Source of the DNA: Cohnella lubricantis
Lineage (GTDB): Bacteria > Bacillota > Bacilli > Paenibacillales > Paenibacillaceae
DNA length: 64,000 nucleotides
Direction of reading: 5' to 3'
Assembly: GCF_014212015.1 (NCBI RefSeq)
Contig: NZ_JACJVN010000053.1
Location: 1-64,000, forward strand
The translations under genes and the position numbers were made by a program. Below, in pieces: positions 9,523-17,712 of this stretch (within the stretch, counting starts at the first letter, position 1; each line of letters starts with the position of its first letter). A model generated the notes under the pieces. It ran no database searches. It had not been told where the DNA came from and worked only from the letters and a program-made list of their open reading frames with translations.

Positions 9523-9701
9523 GCTTGGTTCTGGTTCTTGCGCCGGATACGCGCTTTGACGGTGAAGCCGAGGCCGATGTTCGCGATGCACAGCACGAAG
9601 AAGATCGCGGCAGCCCATCCGTTGTAGTTGAGCGAGATCGCGCAGAGCGTCATCCAAATAATTGAAGTAACGGCAAACAATAATCCAAGCGGCTTGTTCA
9701 T
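9519..9701 (-). CDS. Small two-span membrane protein
   Basis: The product is 60 residues and has two hydrophobic segments (LGLLFAVTSIIWMTLCAISL and AAAIFFVLCIANIGLGFTV) with a short polar turn and a basic tail (KARIRRKNQNQA), suggesting both ends face the cytoplasm. I do not recognise the family. The ATG at 9699-9701 lies nine bases after AAGGAG; a longer start at 9717 would lack a site. The gene is convergent with trpS and the two stops share four bases (9519-9522), leaving no room for a terminator between them. Confidence 0.65.
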   Translation of the reverse strand: MNKPLGLLFAVTSIIWMTLCAISLNYNGWAAAIFFVLCIANIGLGFTVKARIRRKNQNQA

Positions 9702-9739
9702 ATTGTTGAGCTCCTTGAGCATATTTTTCTTTCGCCTTT

Positions 9740-9768
9740 GCATACTAGGAAAGCAAGCTTGCAAACTA
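9740..9768 (+). promoter_or_regulatory. Putative sigma-G promoter of the SASP gene
   Basis: GCATA at 9740-9744 and CAAACTA at 9762-9768 are separated by 17 bp. This resembles the forespore sigma-G pattern (GHATR, 17-18 bp, CATWHTA) with one mismatch, 28 bp before a spore-protein gene. Confidence 0.5.
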
Positions 9769-9796
9769 CTCAGCAAGGCGAAAGGAGCAAACAGGA

Positions 9797-10030
9797 ATGC
9801 CAGCAAACCAGAACAACTCTTCGTCTTCCCGCAACCGGGTGCTCGTCAAGGAATCCAAAGGCGCTCTGGAAAACATGAAGATGGAAGCCGCTCAGTCCCT
9901 TGGCGTCCAAATTCCGCAAGACGGTTACTACGGCAACGTGACTTCCCGCGATGCAGGTTCGCTTGGCGGCTATATCACCAAGAACCTGGTTCGTATCGCT
10001 GAGCAGCAACTGTCCGGCAGCGGTCGCTAA
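9797..10030 (+). CDS. Alpha/beta-type small acid-soluble spore protein
   Basis: This DNA-binding spore core protein of 77 residues is of the SspA/SspB type. In spores, such proteins coat DNA, change its conformation and protect it from UV and heat; they are degraded at germination. The conserved blocks are present: KMEAAQSLGVQIP and the C-terminal DNA-binding part NVTSRDAGSLGGYITKNLVRIAEQQL. The N terminus is a Ser/Asn-rich extension. AAGGAG precedes the ATG at good spacing, a sigma-G-like promoter lies upstream and a strong terminator follows, so the gene is monocistronic. Confidence 0.93.
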   Translation: MPANQNNSSSSRNRVLVKESKGALENMKMEAAQSLGVQIPQDGYYGNVTSRDAGSLGGYITKNLVRIAEQQLSGSGR

Positions 10031-10051
10031 GGGACGAAGCGTCCCCGGCCT

Positions 10052-10079
10052 AAAGCCCGAGGAATTCCTCGGGCTTTTT
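10052..10079 (+). terminator. Terminator of the SASP gene
   Basis: AAAGCCCGAGGA pairs with TCCTCGGGCTTT and is followed by T residues. It is an almost loopless near-palindrome 21 bp after the stop. Confidence 0.85.
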
Positions 10080-10132
10080 GCTTATTATCATATCTCAACC
10101 TCCGGCTGCGCACAATGAAGTGTACCCTGCTA

Positions 10133-11116
10133 TTAATAGGTATTCATCCGAAGCCGCTTCTCCAGCCGATCGTCGCTCAGCCAGCCGACATAAGACTGAA
10201 GCGGCACATAATTGGCATCCATCAGCACAACGGCGACGAAGGGGTATTGGCGGCGGTAGCGGTAACGGATATCCTCCCAACGCACCTCATATCCCCAGCT
10301 GTAGATCCTCACATGGCCGCAGGGGCAGGGAGTCAGGTTGAGCAGCGCTTGCACATCTTTGCTGCTCTTCGAGGCCTCGATGGCCGGATGGTCGTCGCAT
10401 CTCGTGCGGTCAACCCATCGCAGCGTGCTGTTCTCCCATTCGCCGATGCTGTAGCGATTGTCTTGGGAGAGCTTGACGACGTTCCAGCGGAACATCGACA
10501 ACGTGGACAGCAGCTTGTAGCGATCCCCTTCGCGCCAATCCGGGTCCTTCTTGGGGAGCTGCGACAGGAGTCTGCGGTGAACCCATGTTCTCCAAGCGAT
10601 ATACAGAACGACGAACGCGTACAGAACCGGGAAGATGGCTCTCGGATCGGCCAGTCCGCTCAGCCATAGCAGAACGGCAAGCGCGTGGGAAGCGAAGATG
10701 GCAGGGTCGAACACGTGAATGGAGCTGAAGGCGATCCACTTCTTGGTGAACGGCCGGAAGCCTTGAGTGCCGTAGGAGTTGAACAGATCCGTCGTCACGT
10801 GCAGGACGACAGCCAGCAGAATCCATGCCGCGAGATGTCCCCATGGGACTCCGCGGAAGAGAAGCGACACGGCAAGCGTGATGAGCGCTGCCCATCCAAT
10901 CTGGGCGGGGATGGAATGGGACCATCCGCGATGGTTTCTGATATAATCGGCATTGCTCTTGAATCGCAGCAGCATGTCCGCATCCGGAGCCTGCGAGCCT
11001 AGAATGGTTCCGATCAGGATGGCGACGGGGCCGTCGGGATGAGTAGCGATTGCCGGATCGGCTAACGCGAGGCCTCCCAACCCAAGGCCGAACATCAGAT
11101 GAGTACCTGAATCCAT
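10133..11116 (-). CDS. Membrane-bound metal-dependent hydrolase of the YdjM/YfhP family
   Basis: This multi-span membrane protein of 327 residues begins MDSGTHLMFGLGLGGLAL, the N-terminal signature of the YdjM/LexA-binding inner-membrane hydrolase family, and resembles B. subtilis YfhP. Conserved polar residues typical of the family are the DSGTH start, GSQAPDADMLLR and NHRGWSHSIPAQ (His-Ser-His pair), and LHVTTDLFNSYGTQGFRPFT. The C-terminal third is soluble and includes a CPCGH pair. Biochemical role is not established; the acidic and His residues suggest a metal site. The ATG is the first codon of the conserved motif, so the start is firm. Confidence 0.8.
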   Translation of the reverse strand: MDSGTHLMFGLGLGGLALADPAIATHPDGPVAILIGTILGSQAPDADMLLRFKSNADYIRNHRGWSHSIPAQIGWAALITLAVSLLFRGVPWGHLAAWILLAVVLHVTTDLFNSYGTQGFRPFTKKWIAFSSIHVFDPAIFASHALAVLLWLSGLADPRAIFPVLYAFVVLYIAWRTWVHRRLLSQLPKKDPDWREGDRYKLLSTLSMFRWNVVKLSQDNRYSIGEWENSTLRWVDRTRCDDHPAIEASKSSKDVQALLNLTPCPCGHVRIYSWGYEVRWEDIRYRYRRQYPFVAVVLMDANYVPLQSYVGWLSDDRLEKRLRMNTY

Positions 11117-11204
11117 GCCGATAGCTCCTTTCGTATTTTACATTAGATGGGGTAAGTATGGTCCGGGGGGGACTAATTTATGTCAATCGAGGAGGAGTAC
11201 CTGG

Positions 11205-11480
11205 ATGATTCTGTTCTGTGAGTATGTGATTGCCGCAGACTGCCGCGAAGAGTACGTAGCGTGGGTTAAGCGCAATCCTGAGCGTTGGATGGATGCGGAG
11301 CTGGCTGAGAATACCGCGCAGCCAGGTGTCTTCGTGGAGCTGCGAAGGGCCAAGGACGAAGAGGAAGCCGACCGCATGCAAAAAGAACGCCGCGAAGGGC
11401 GCTCTTGGCGAGAGATGGAGCAGTGGGTCAAGGGAGGTCCGGAAGGCTTGCGAATCTGGACGTTCCGTCCGGTTATCTAG
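11205..11480 (+). CDS. Hypothetical protein (91 residues)
   Basis: I do not recognise a family. The protein is soluble, acidic to basic mixed, and begins MILFCEYVIAADCREEYVAWV. It contains a helical EEADRMQKERREGRSWREMEQWV stretch and ends GLRIWTFRPVI, which looks like a ferredoxin-like fold strand-helix-strand pattern. GGAGG lies nine bases before the ATG at 11205. It is divergent from the YfhP-like gene and converges on gerQ with an 8-bp overlap of the two 3' ends. Confidence 0.6.
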   Translation: MILFCEYVIAADCREEYVAWVKRNPERWMDAELAENTAQPGVFVELRRAKDEEEADRMQKERREGRSWREMEQWVKGGPEGLRIWTFRPVI

Positions 11481-11952
11481 TCGGCAGCCCGCCTGCGGAG
11501 CCGAATGGAAGCGTGTAGTTAAGAGGCTCGTCGAAGGTGACATAATCGAGGTTCAAGGTCAAGAGCAGGAATCTCTTCCCCGTCGTCGGATCGCTGAGCA
11601 CGATATGGTCGCGGCCGGCAGCTTCCACGACGCCTTTGAAAATTTTGGCGTTCCATTCCGAATTGTTCTCATACGTCATGTAGAACGTGCCAACCTTGCC
11701 GAGATTCATCCGCAGAATGTTCTCCACGTACGACTCTTCTCTTGGCGGCGCCGGGAGCGTCATACCGGTTGGCGTGACGACCGAGCCGCTGGTCACGGCG
11801 GGAGGAGTGACACCGGGAACAGAAGGCTGGGCGGACATAGGGAACATTGCTCCCGCCGCCATTGGAGCCATCGATGCAGTGCCTCCAGTCGGCATTCCGC
11901 CGTAGGGTACTGGAACGGCTGGAGCTTGCGGCCAAGGCGTTTTGTTGTACAA
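11473..11952 (-). CDS. gerQ: Spore coat protein GerQ
   Basis: This inner spore coat protein of 159 residues is made in the mother cell. In Bacillus, GerQ is cross-linked by transglutaminase Tgl and is needed to localise the cortex-lytic enzyme CwlJ. The C-terminal half is highly characteristic: ESYVENILRMNLGKVGTFYM, ENNSEWNAKIFKGVVEAAGRDHIVLSD, GKRFLLLTLNLDYVTFDEPL. The N-terminal half is a Pro/Gly/Met/Thr-rich coat-type low-complexity region. The start is a TTG eight bases after AAGGAGGT. It converges with the small hypothetical gene at 11205. Confidence 0.93.
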   Translation of the reverse strand: MYNKTPWPQAPAVPVPYGGMPTGGTASMAPMAAGAMFPMSAQPSVPGVTPPAVTSGSVVTPTGMTLPAPPREESYVENILRMNLGKVGTFYMTYENNSEWNAKIFKGVVEAAGRDHIVLSDPTTGKRFLLLTLNLDYVTFDEPLNYTLPFGSAGGLPTR

Positions 11953-12108
11953 GGGGTTATACCTCCTTAGAATATGGCTTGCGCCTTAATAAACTTGGGG
12001 AGCCCGGCGCTGCGCTAACGGTGCTGGGCGATTGTCGCAATACAGTCTATTGCGGCCGCCCGGAATTGGTGACTGCGATGGCGAAATGATGAACACGCGG
12101 CGCGAACG

Positions 12109-12138
12109 TTGTCAATAGCCAAACAGATAGGGTATCAT
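12109..12138 (+). promoter_or_regulatory. Putative sigma-A promoter of ctaB-sco
   Basis: TTGTCA (12109-12114) and TATCAT (12133-12138) are separated by 18 bp, 47 bp before the GTG start of ctaB. Confidence 0.5.
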
Positions 12139-12185
12139 TAGTCATGACAACCTTGCGGTTTGGTACATATTTAAGGAGGAACATC

Positions 12186-13043
12186 GTGATTAAAGACCTC
12201 GTGGCCCTTACCAAGCCGGGCATCATTCGCTTGAATTTGTTCGCGGCGTTCGGCGGTTTCTGGGTCGCTTCAAGATGGCAGATCGAATGGTCCGTGCTGA
12301 TCTGGATGCTGATCGGCTCGACGCTGACGATGGCATCGGCTTGCGTATTCAACAACTATTTCGATCGCGACTTCGATACCAAGATGGCGCGCACGCAGAA
12401 TAGAGCGCTGCCCCAAGGCCGGCTTCGGCCTTCTTTTGTGCTCGGATATGCGATCGCGCTCGGCGTACTGGGTCTCGCCGATTTGTTCATCATGGTTAAC
12501 CCGCTGTGCGGATGGCTAGGCTTGCTTGGATTTTTCGTTTATGTCGTCATTTATACGTTGTGGCTGAAGCGCAATTCCACATGGAGCACATCTGTTGGAG
12601 GCATCTCCGGGGCTATGCCGCCCGTCATCGGCTATTGCTCGGTCTCGAATGAAGTGGATGCAGGCGCATGGATTCTGTTCGCGCTGCTGTTCCTATGGCA
12701 GCCGCCGCACTTCTGGTCGCTCGCGATCCGGAAGGTGGAGGAGTATCGCGCTGCCGGTTATCCGGTGCTTCCAGTCGTCAAAGGCGTGCTCCGGACGAAG
12801 ATTCAGATGATCCCGTACATTGTGCTGCTGCTGATCTCCTCCATTCTGCTGTATACGGAAGGCTATGTCGGCGTGGTGTTCCTGATCCTGTCCATCGTCA
12901 TTCTGGGCTGCTGGGTCATTCATGCGTTGTCCGGCTTCCGCGCGCGGAATACGGAGAAGTGGGCGAGGACGGACTTTCTGTTCTCGGTCAATTATTTGCT
13001 GGTTATGTTCATTGCCATGATCCTCGATACGAATGGAGTGTAA
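12186..13043 (+). CDS. ctaB: Protoheme IX farnesyltransferase (haem O synthase)
   Basis: This UbiA-superfamily membrane prenyltransferase of 285 residues attaches farnesyl to haem B to give haem O for cytochrome oxidase. The first Asp-rich motif is NNYFDRDFD with the following KMARTQNRALPQGRL; later segments include the NSTWSTSVGGISGAMPPVIGY loop and FLWQPPHFWSLAIR, both diagnostic of CtaB/CyoE. Nine or so membrane spans are evident. The GTG at 12186 lies after AAGGAGG with good spacing and was preferred to the in-frame ATG at 12144. sco follows after six bases, so the two form an operon; haem A synthase ctaA lies separately at 35.8 kb. Confidence 0.95.
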   Translation: MIKDLVALTKPGIIRLNLFAAFGGFWVASRWQIEWSVLIWMLIGSTLTMASACVFNNYFDRDFDTKMARTQNRALPQGRLRPSFVLGYAIALGVLGLADLFIMVNPLCGWLGLLGFFVYVVIYTLWLKRNSTWSTSVGGISGAMPPVIGYCSVSNEVDAGAWILFALLFLWQPPHFWSLAIRKVEEYRAAGYPVLPVVKGVLRTKIQMIPYIVLLLISSILLYTEGYVGVVFLILSIVILGCWVIHALSGFRARNTEKWARTDFLFSVNYLLVMFIAMILDTNGV

Positions 13044-13049
13044 TCGACC

Positions 13050-13730
13050 ATGTCTATGCAAGATGAAGAACGTACTGTAGGAGGCGCGCCAGTCTCTTCA
13101 ACTGGAGCGGCGAAGAAGCCGTTCATGAAGCGCTACGGCTTCCCGATGACGCTGCTCGCGCTCTGCGTCATTCTCGCGGGATTCTTGATCTGGAATTCGA
13201 TGCCGAAGAGCGAGAAGCTGCCGGATCTAGGCGCGGCAGCCGACTTTACGTATAACGATATTGACGGCAATCCGGTGACGTTCAGCGATGCGGAAGGCAA
13301 AGTGCGGCTCGTGTACTTCTTCTTCTCCAACTGTCCGGACGTATGCCCGCCGACGACCTACATGCTGTCTCAGGTGCAGGACAAACTGAAGGCGGAGGGC
13401 AAATTCGGCGACAAGGTCGAGATCTTCTCGATCACGATCGACCCGGTGCGCGATACGCCTGAAGCGCTGAAGACGTTCGCGGGCAAGTTCAACGCCGACT
13501 TCAGCGGCTGGAAGTTCCTGCGCGGCGATGAGAAGGAGACGGCTGACCTGGCTTACAAGTATCAACTGATGGTCACCAAGGATGAGGAAGGCAACTTCGG
13601 GCATTCGAACTTGATCGTGCTCGTGGACAAGAAGGGCAGAATGCGCGAGTTCATCTCGCCGGCTTCGAACGGCGAAGCTGGAGAATACGACGCCGACGGG
13701 CTTGTGGCGGAGATCAACAGCCTGCTGTAG
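13050..13730 (+). CDS. SCO1/SenC family copper chaperone
   Basis: This membrane-anchored, extracytoplasmic thioredoxin-fold protein of 226 residues probably delivers copper to the CuA site of cytochrome oxidase. A single N-terminal anchor (FPMTLLALCVILAGFLIW) is followed by the Sco domain. The copper-binding CxxxC is C95-P-D-V-C99 in FFSNCPDVCPPTTYMLSQVQ, and the conserved His is in NFGHSNLIVLVD. The SITIDPVRDTPEALK segment is also typical. The start lies six bases after ctaB, giving an oxidase-assembly operon. A second ATG two codons in is equally possible. Confidence 0.92.
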   Translation: MSMQDEERTVGGAPVSSTGAAKKPFMKRYGFPMTLLALCVILAGFLIWNSMPKSEKLPDLGAAADFTYNDIDGNPVTFSDAEGKVRLVYFFFSNCPDVCPPTTYMLSQVQDKLKAEGKFGDKVEIFSITIDPVRDTPEALKTFAGKFNADFSGWKFLRGDEKETADLAYKYQLMVTKDEEGNFGHSNLIVLVDKKGRMREFISPASNGEAGEYDADGLVAEINSLL

Positions 13731-13847
13731 AGAATGTGCCGACGCTAATCCGCGAAGAGGGCAGCTCATGCGAATTCAAGCGTTAGCGGAAGCTGGTTCC
13801 GTAATCTCGCCGCAAAAACTGCTCGTAGACGGGATAGAGGGACGCGG

Positions 13848-13968
13848 TTCCGTTATTCGCGACATGCCATTCGAGTAACCATCTTGAAACGCGGAAATAA
13901 CGGAATGACGTTCCGTTATTGCTCGGAGATCGAACTTCAGCTAACCAATAACGGAACTACGTTCCGCT
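13848..13968. repeat. Cluster of TTCCGTTATT palindromic repeats
   Basis: Three related units lie in the 360-bp gap after sco. One is a half unit, TTCCGTTATT at 13848-13857. One is a perfect inverted repeat at 13896-13920 with 10-bp arms AATAACGGAA and TTCCGTTATT around TGACG. The third, at 13947-13968, is AATAACGGAA with a degenerate right arm TTCCGCT around CTACG. The rest of 13731-14091 holds only the hairpin at 13970. They look like a dispersed intergenic palindrome family (REP-like). Confidence 0.7.
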
Positions 13969-13969
13969 C

Positions 13970-14000
13970 AGACTGTCGAGTAAGTCTCGGCAGTCTTTCT
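13970..14000 (+). terminator. Probable terminator downstream of ctaB-sco
   Basis: AGACTGTCGAG (13970-13980) pairs with CTCGGCAGTCT (13986-13996) with one G:U pair, followed by TTCTT. It lies 240 bp after the sco stop, beyond the palindromic repeats. Confidence 0.5.
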
Positions 14001-14091
14001 TATATGTTAGATTGATTTAACACGATACGTTAACTGTGATACGAAGCCGTCTTCAACAGACTCGCCTCTTTATTTGATGGTCAGCCGGCGT

Positions 14092-14454
14092 TCACTCCGG
14101 CCAGCCGGATGACGGCGGCGGGTACAGAATGTACTCCTCCAGCCCGGCCTTCTCCAACTGCTGGATCAAGTACTCCTCCGGCGTGCCTTCAACTCCGTTG
14201 TAGCCGCGGCGCGTATAGATATGCTCCGCATCGGGGAACGCGTCCCGCAGCACGCCGCGAATCCGCCGCCCGGACGCGTCCGGATCGGTGAACAGATATA
14301 CTTGCCGGTCGCCGACCGTCTTGCGGAGCGCCTCGAGCTTCTCCGTATTCAGCGTTCCGAACGTGCAGTGAATCGGAACGTCGGATGAGAGCACGCGGGC
14401 CAGGCGGCTCTTGTCGTTCTTGCCCTCGACGATAATCACGATATCGTTGTCCAT
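14092..14454 (-). CDS. Toprim-domain protein (small primase-like/RnmV-like)
   Basis: The protein is 120 residues and consists of little more than a Toprim domain. The catalytic Glu motif is VIIVEGKNDKSRLARVL at the N terminus and the DxD motif is in VYLFTDPDASGRRIRGVLRDAFP, followed by HIYTRRGYNGVEGTPEEYLIQQLEKAG. This resembles RNase M5 (RnmV)-related Toprim proteins but lacks their C-terminal domain, so the substrate is unknown; a nuclease or nucleotidyl-transfer role is likely from the fold. AAGGAGG lies 11 bases before the ATG. It sits alone between convergent sco and the MFS gene. Confidence 0.75.
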   Translation of the reverse strand: MDNDIVIIVEGKNDKSRLARVLSSDVPIHCTFGTLNTEKLEALRKTVGDRQVYLFTDPDASGRRIRGVLRDAFPDAEHIYTRRGYNGVEGTPEEYLIQQLEKAGLEEYILYPPPSSGWPE

Positions 14455-14593
14455 CCAGTCGATATCCTCCTTGGCTGCGGAGAGATCGCGAAGCCGGTTG
14501 CCGGCTTGCTTGGAGATCTCTATTGTACCACAACCAGCCGGAGTCCTATTATCCGCCCTAGCGGAATGAGGGAGCGCCCGTGGCGGACGCGAG

Positions 14594-15814
14594 TTAGTGG
14601 CCGGAGGGAGGCGTCAAGTCCGCTCCGGCGTTCCAGCCTTTGGAATAGACCGGACGAGGCATTAGCGCGACCAGGGCAGTCATGAGCACGGCGAAGGCGA
14701 TGAAGTACGGTGAGAAGCGGCTGCGGGAGGCGCCGGCAAGAACCGGACCGAGGAACGAGCCGATCGACATCGCGATGGACAAGAAGGAGAACGTGCGCCC
14801 GAACCGGGATGGACCGCTTAGCTGAAGCAGGAACGAAGTCATCGCGGGGAAAATGATGCCCTTGGCCATGCCGATCACGAACAGCATCGCCATTAAGGGA
14901 ACCGGCCATCCGGCCGCAATCCCGTAATAAGCCAGGGCGGCGAGCAGCAGGCCGGCGACGTTGCGCGCGTATGGCAGGTAACGCTGCAGGAACAACAAGG
15001 CCAGCGTTGAGAGGGAGCCCAGGCTGATGACGGAGAATAGAAGTCCGGCATCCATCAATTGATCCGGCGAAGAAGCCTCGAACGGGAGCTCGAAGGCGAG
15101 AATGCCTTGAGAGCAGGCGACGGCGACGGGCAGCAGGAAGACGATCCAAGGGAACCGATCCGGCGCTTCGTCCTTGCGGGCGGATTCAGCGGGCAGCCTT
15201 AATTCTGACGTTCGTCGGCTCTCCGCGGCGGAGGTAGAACTTGGCTCCATCGAAGCCTTCTGCGGCATGGCCGGTTCGCGAACGAACCAGAGCGAAGAGA
15301 TGCCGGTCGCGAGAAGAATCCAGCCAAGGATCAGGAACGATTCGGTGAAGCCGATCCTGGCCGCCAGCCAGGCGCCGGCCGCCGGCGATACGACGGAAGC
15401 GATCGTATGAACGAGCCCGTTGCCGGCCATCAGCTTGCCTTGCTGGATGTGATTTTTGGCCAGTTTGGCTAGCAGAGACAAGCACGCCGGCGATAGGAAC
15501 GCCAGAACGAACCCGCTGATGGAGCGGATATAGAGCAGATGCCAGGGATCGGTCACTCTCGATTGAAGAATGAGCAGAATGCCTGCGCCCGCCAAGCTTG
15601 CGGCGATGAAGTAGCGGCTGCCGTAGCGGTCGACGCCGTAGCCGGCGAGCAGATTGCCTGGCAGGTGGGTGAGCGAGTACATTCCCATGACGAGCCCGAT
15701 GAAGGAAGGCGCGGCGCCAAGCGAGACGGCGAACGGGGTCAGCATCGGGTATTGGGCGTGAAGATCAAACATCGCGACGAATAGGAACAGATAGAGCCAG
15801 ACAGCCGTCTTCAT
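14594..15814 (-). CDS. MFS transporter
   Basis: This 12-span major facilitator of 406 residues is probably a drug or metabolite exporter. The N half begins with KTAVWLYLFLFVAMFDLHAQYPMLTPFA, and the loop after span 2 (GVDRYGSRYFI) is the MFS motif A equivalent. A 40-residue hydrophilic Ser/Glu-rich loop (SMEPSSTSAAESRRTSEL-type) separates the two six-helix halves. The ATG follows GGAGGT at good spacing. The substrate cannot be deduced. The 297-bp gap to the next gene holds no clear feature apart from the promoter near 16046. Confidence 0.85.
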   Translation of the reverse strand: MKTAVWLYLFLFVAMFDLHAQYPMLTPFAVSLGAAPSFIGLVMGMYSLTHLPGNLLAGYGVDRYGSRYFIAASLAGAGILLILQSRVTDPWHLLYIRSISGFVLAFLSPACLSLLAKLAKNHIQQGKLMAGNGLVHTIASVVSPAAGAWLAARIGFTESFLILGWILLATGISSLWFVREPAMPQKASMEPSSTSAAESRRTSELRLPAESARKDEAPDRFPWIVFLLPVAVACSQGILAFELPFEASSPDQLMDAGLLFSVISLGSLSTLALLFLQRYLPYARNVAGLLLAALAYYGIAAGWPVPLMAMLFVIGMAKGIIFPAMTSFLLQLSGPSRFGRTFSFLSIAMSIGSFLGPVLAGASRSRFSPYFIAFAVLMTALVALMPRPVYSKGWNAGADLTPPSGH

Positions 15815-16045
15815 CGGTATCGCACCTCCATGATGACAGGAGCTTGGCGAGCGAGTCGGCGCTTGCGCGATTCCTGTCTTGTCTATCCTACTTGTACGTT
15901 GAACAAGCTCTTCATATGCGCGAACGTTTCGCCGCCGCGGAGATATGCCGCATTTTCGACAAATAAGGCGTGAATAAGACGGATATAATTCAGAGACGGC
16001 GAGGAGCCGCTAAATTCGATTGAAAATGTTGGAGTTCTAATAGGT

Positions 16046-16075
16046 TTTACTCGACGCAAAAAGGTAAAGTATAAT
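16046..16075 (+). promoter_or_regulatory. Putative promoter of the membrane-protein/CvpA operon
   Basis: TTTACT (16046-16051) and a perfect TATAAT (16070-16075) are 18 bp apart, 37 bp before the ATG at 16112. Confidence 0.5.
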
Positions 16076-16111
16076 AGAGTAGGGTTATTCGCTAGCTATG
16101 GGGGAGATGGA

Positions 16112-16546
16112 ATGAACCTCGACTTCGAGGCTTGGAAGCAATTCGCCATCGATCATTGGATTATTATCGTTGTTGCCATCGTGGCGATGATTGTAATCGT
16201 CAAGCTGGTCAAGACGCTGACGAAGTGGGTGCTGGTCGCCGCGATTGTCGTCGGCTTGGCTGTCTATGGGGGATACAGCATTAACGATCTGAAGGAAGTC
16301 GGCTCGAAAGTCTCTTCGGCCCTTCTGAACGAAGCGATCGCCTCGATGGCAGGAGAAGCAGCGGACGCGAAGTACACGCTGAACGAGGACGGCACCTACA
16401 CGGTAACCTCCAACAACTTGACGCTGTCGGGCGTCCCGAATTCCGGCGAAGTGAAGGTCACTTACCGCGGCGTCACATTCCCGGCGGTTCCGCTTGAAGG
16501 AGCCGTTCGCGAGTTTGTCGTTCAGGCGCGGGAAGCTTCGCAATGA
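16112..16546 (+). CDS. Membrane-anchored hypothetical protein
   Basis: The protein is 144 residues. The N terminus has two closely spaced hydrophobic segments (HWIIIVVAIVAMIVIV and WVLVAAIVVGLAVYGGYSI), followed by an acidic soluble domain with a beta-rich part (AKYTLNEDGTYTVTSNNLTLSG) that ends in VTYRGVTFPAVPLEG. I do not recognise a family. Its stop overlaps the start of the CvpA-transglutaminase gene by four bases (ATGA), so the two proteins are translationally coupled and probably work together at the membrane. Confidence 0.65.
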   Translation: MNLDFEAWKQFAIDHWIIIVVAIVAMIVIVKLVKTLTKWVLVAAIVVGLAVYGGYSINDLKEVGSKVSSALLNEAIASMAGEAADAKYTLNEDGTYTVTSNNLTLSGVPNSGEVKVTYRGVTFPAVPLEGAVREFVVQAREASQ

Positions 16547-17664
16547 GTTCGCTTGACACGAACCTGATCACTTTGGGGTTGCTCGCCGTTGTGGCGGTAT
16601 CGATGCTGCAGGGCGTGTGGAGAGGAGCGAACGGTTCCGCGAAGCGTCTGTTCCTCTTCGTCGCCGGAGCGGCGATGACGCTTGCGTCCATCGCGCTTGC
16701 GGCTTGGGCGGCCGCCGCAGCTTCGCCCAGAGTACAGGAGTGGCTGGCGCAGCGGCCATGGATTCAGCCGAAGGCGGATGCTTCGGCTATTGTTCAATTC
16801 TTGTATACGGCTTATTCCGGCATTCGCGATCTGCCGCTGCTGCGGTTCGCGGTGCTGTTCTTGATCGGATACACGGCGATTCGCGCTGTCCTGGGAGCGT
16901 TCAGTTCGCTCCTCATCAAAGTCGGAGCGGCGCCGATGGCTATCGTGCCTTCAGGCGGTTCCATCAGCCGCGTGTTCGGCGGCTTGATCGGCGCCGCGCT
17001 CGGCTGCGGCAGAGCGCTGCTGCTAACGGCGCTGTTGTTCGGGTATTGCGCCTTGTTCCCTAAGGCGCCGTTCGTTCATTATGTGGCGGAGTCGAGCTTG
17101 TACCAACAGGCAGCATCTCAGGTCATTCAGCCAGCGGCCGGGAGGCTTATCGAGGAGCGACTGCCGGTATTCGCAAGACAGATGCAAGGCGAGCTGAATC
17201 TGCTCTGGCAGAAGCGTTATGACGTCATAGACGCGGATTTGCCGTCTGATATCGTCCTTGCCGCAGAGCAGGTGACCGAAGGCAAGGAGTCTGCGGAAGA
17301 TAAAGCGCGCGCATTATACAACTGGGTGGGCACTCGAATCGTCTATGATGATGACAAGGTGATGGCTTACGAGGAGCGGAACGAGTGGCGGGAGCAGAGC
17401 CCCGAGGACACGTTCCAGACCCGCAAGGGTGTCTGCATTGATTACGCCCGCTTATATGCGGCGATGGCCAGGTCCGTCGGGCTGCAGGTCCGCGTCGTGA
17501 CCGGGCTCGGTTCCGACGGCATGGGCGGCTATGGCGCGCATGCCTGGAATGAAGTCTATCTGCCGGAGCGGGAATCATGGGTTCCTCTGGATCCGACCTG
17601 GGCGCGGGCGGGCGATTGGTTCGATCCGCCGAACTTCACGGATACGCACATTCGGCAAGCCTGA
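16543..17664 (+). CDS. CvpA-like membrane domain fused to a transglutaminase-like protease domain
   Basis: The protein is 373 residues. The N-terminal half is a CvpA-type membrane region: several hydrophobic spans and the SRVFGGLIGAALGCGRALLLTALLF signature of that family. The C-terminal half is a transglutaminase-like (papain-fold) domain with an intact triad: C298 in KGVCIDYARLYAAMARSVGL, H333 in GAHAWNEVYL and D350 in WVPLDPTWA. Such domains usually act as cysteine proteases or peptide hydrolases, here probably on the outer face of the membrane or in the wall. It is the second gene of a two-gene unit and is followed 48 bp later by penicillin-binding protein genes, which suggests a cell-envelope role. 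Confidence 0.85.
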   Translation: MSSLDTNLITLGLLAVVAVSMLQGVWRGANGSAKRLFLFVAGAAMTLASIALAAWAAAAASPRVQEWLAQRPWIQPKADASAIVQFLYTAYSGIRDLPLLRFAVLFLIGYTAIRAVLGAFSSLLIKVGAAPMAIVPSGGSISRVFGGLIGAALGCGRALLLTALLFGYCALFPKAPFVHYVAESSLYQQAASQVIQPAAGRLIEERLPVFARQMQGELNLLWQKRYDVIDADLPSDIVLAAEQVTEGKESAEDKARALYNWVGTRIVYDDDKVMAYEERNEWREQSPEDTFQTRKGVCIDYARLYAAMARSVGLQVRVVTGLGSDGMGGYGAHAWNEVYLPERESWVPLDPTWARAGDWFDPPNFTDTHIRQA

Positions 17665-17712
17665 TAAGCCTTTATCCTACTAGCATGAACTTACAGCAGG
17701 AGGAACAACAGC

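Noticed and set aside
8518-9657. A 379-codon ORF antisense to trpS
   Set aside because: Same reason: shadow of a certain gene, composed of Arg/His/Leu-rich sequence without a ribosome site.
11953-11980. A CATATTCTA string before gerQ resembling a sigma-K -10
   Set aside because: It abuts the ribosome site, so the transcript would start inside or after the Shine-Dalgarno sequence.
13731-14091. A CRISPR array in the repeat-containing gap
   Set aside because: Repeats are only three, palindromic, unevenly spaced and degenerate, and no cas genes are present.
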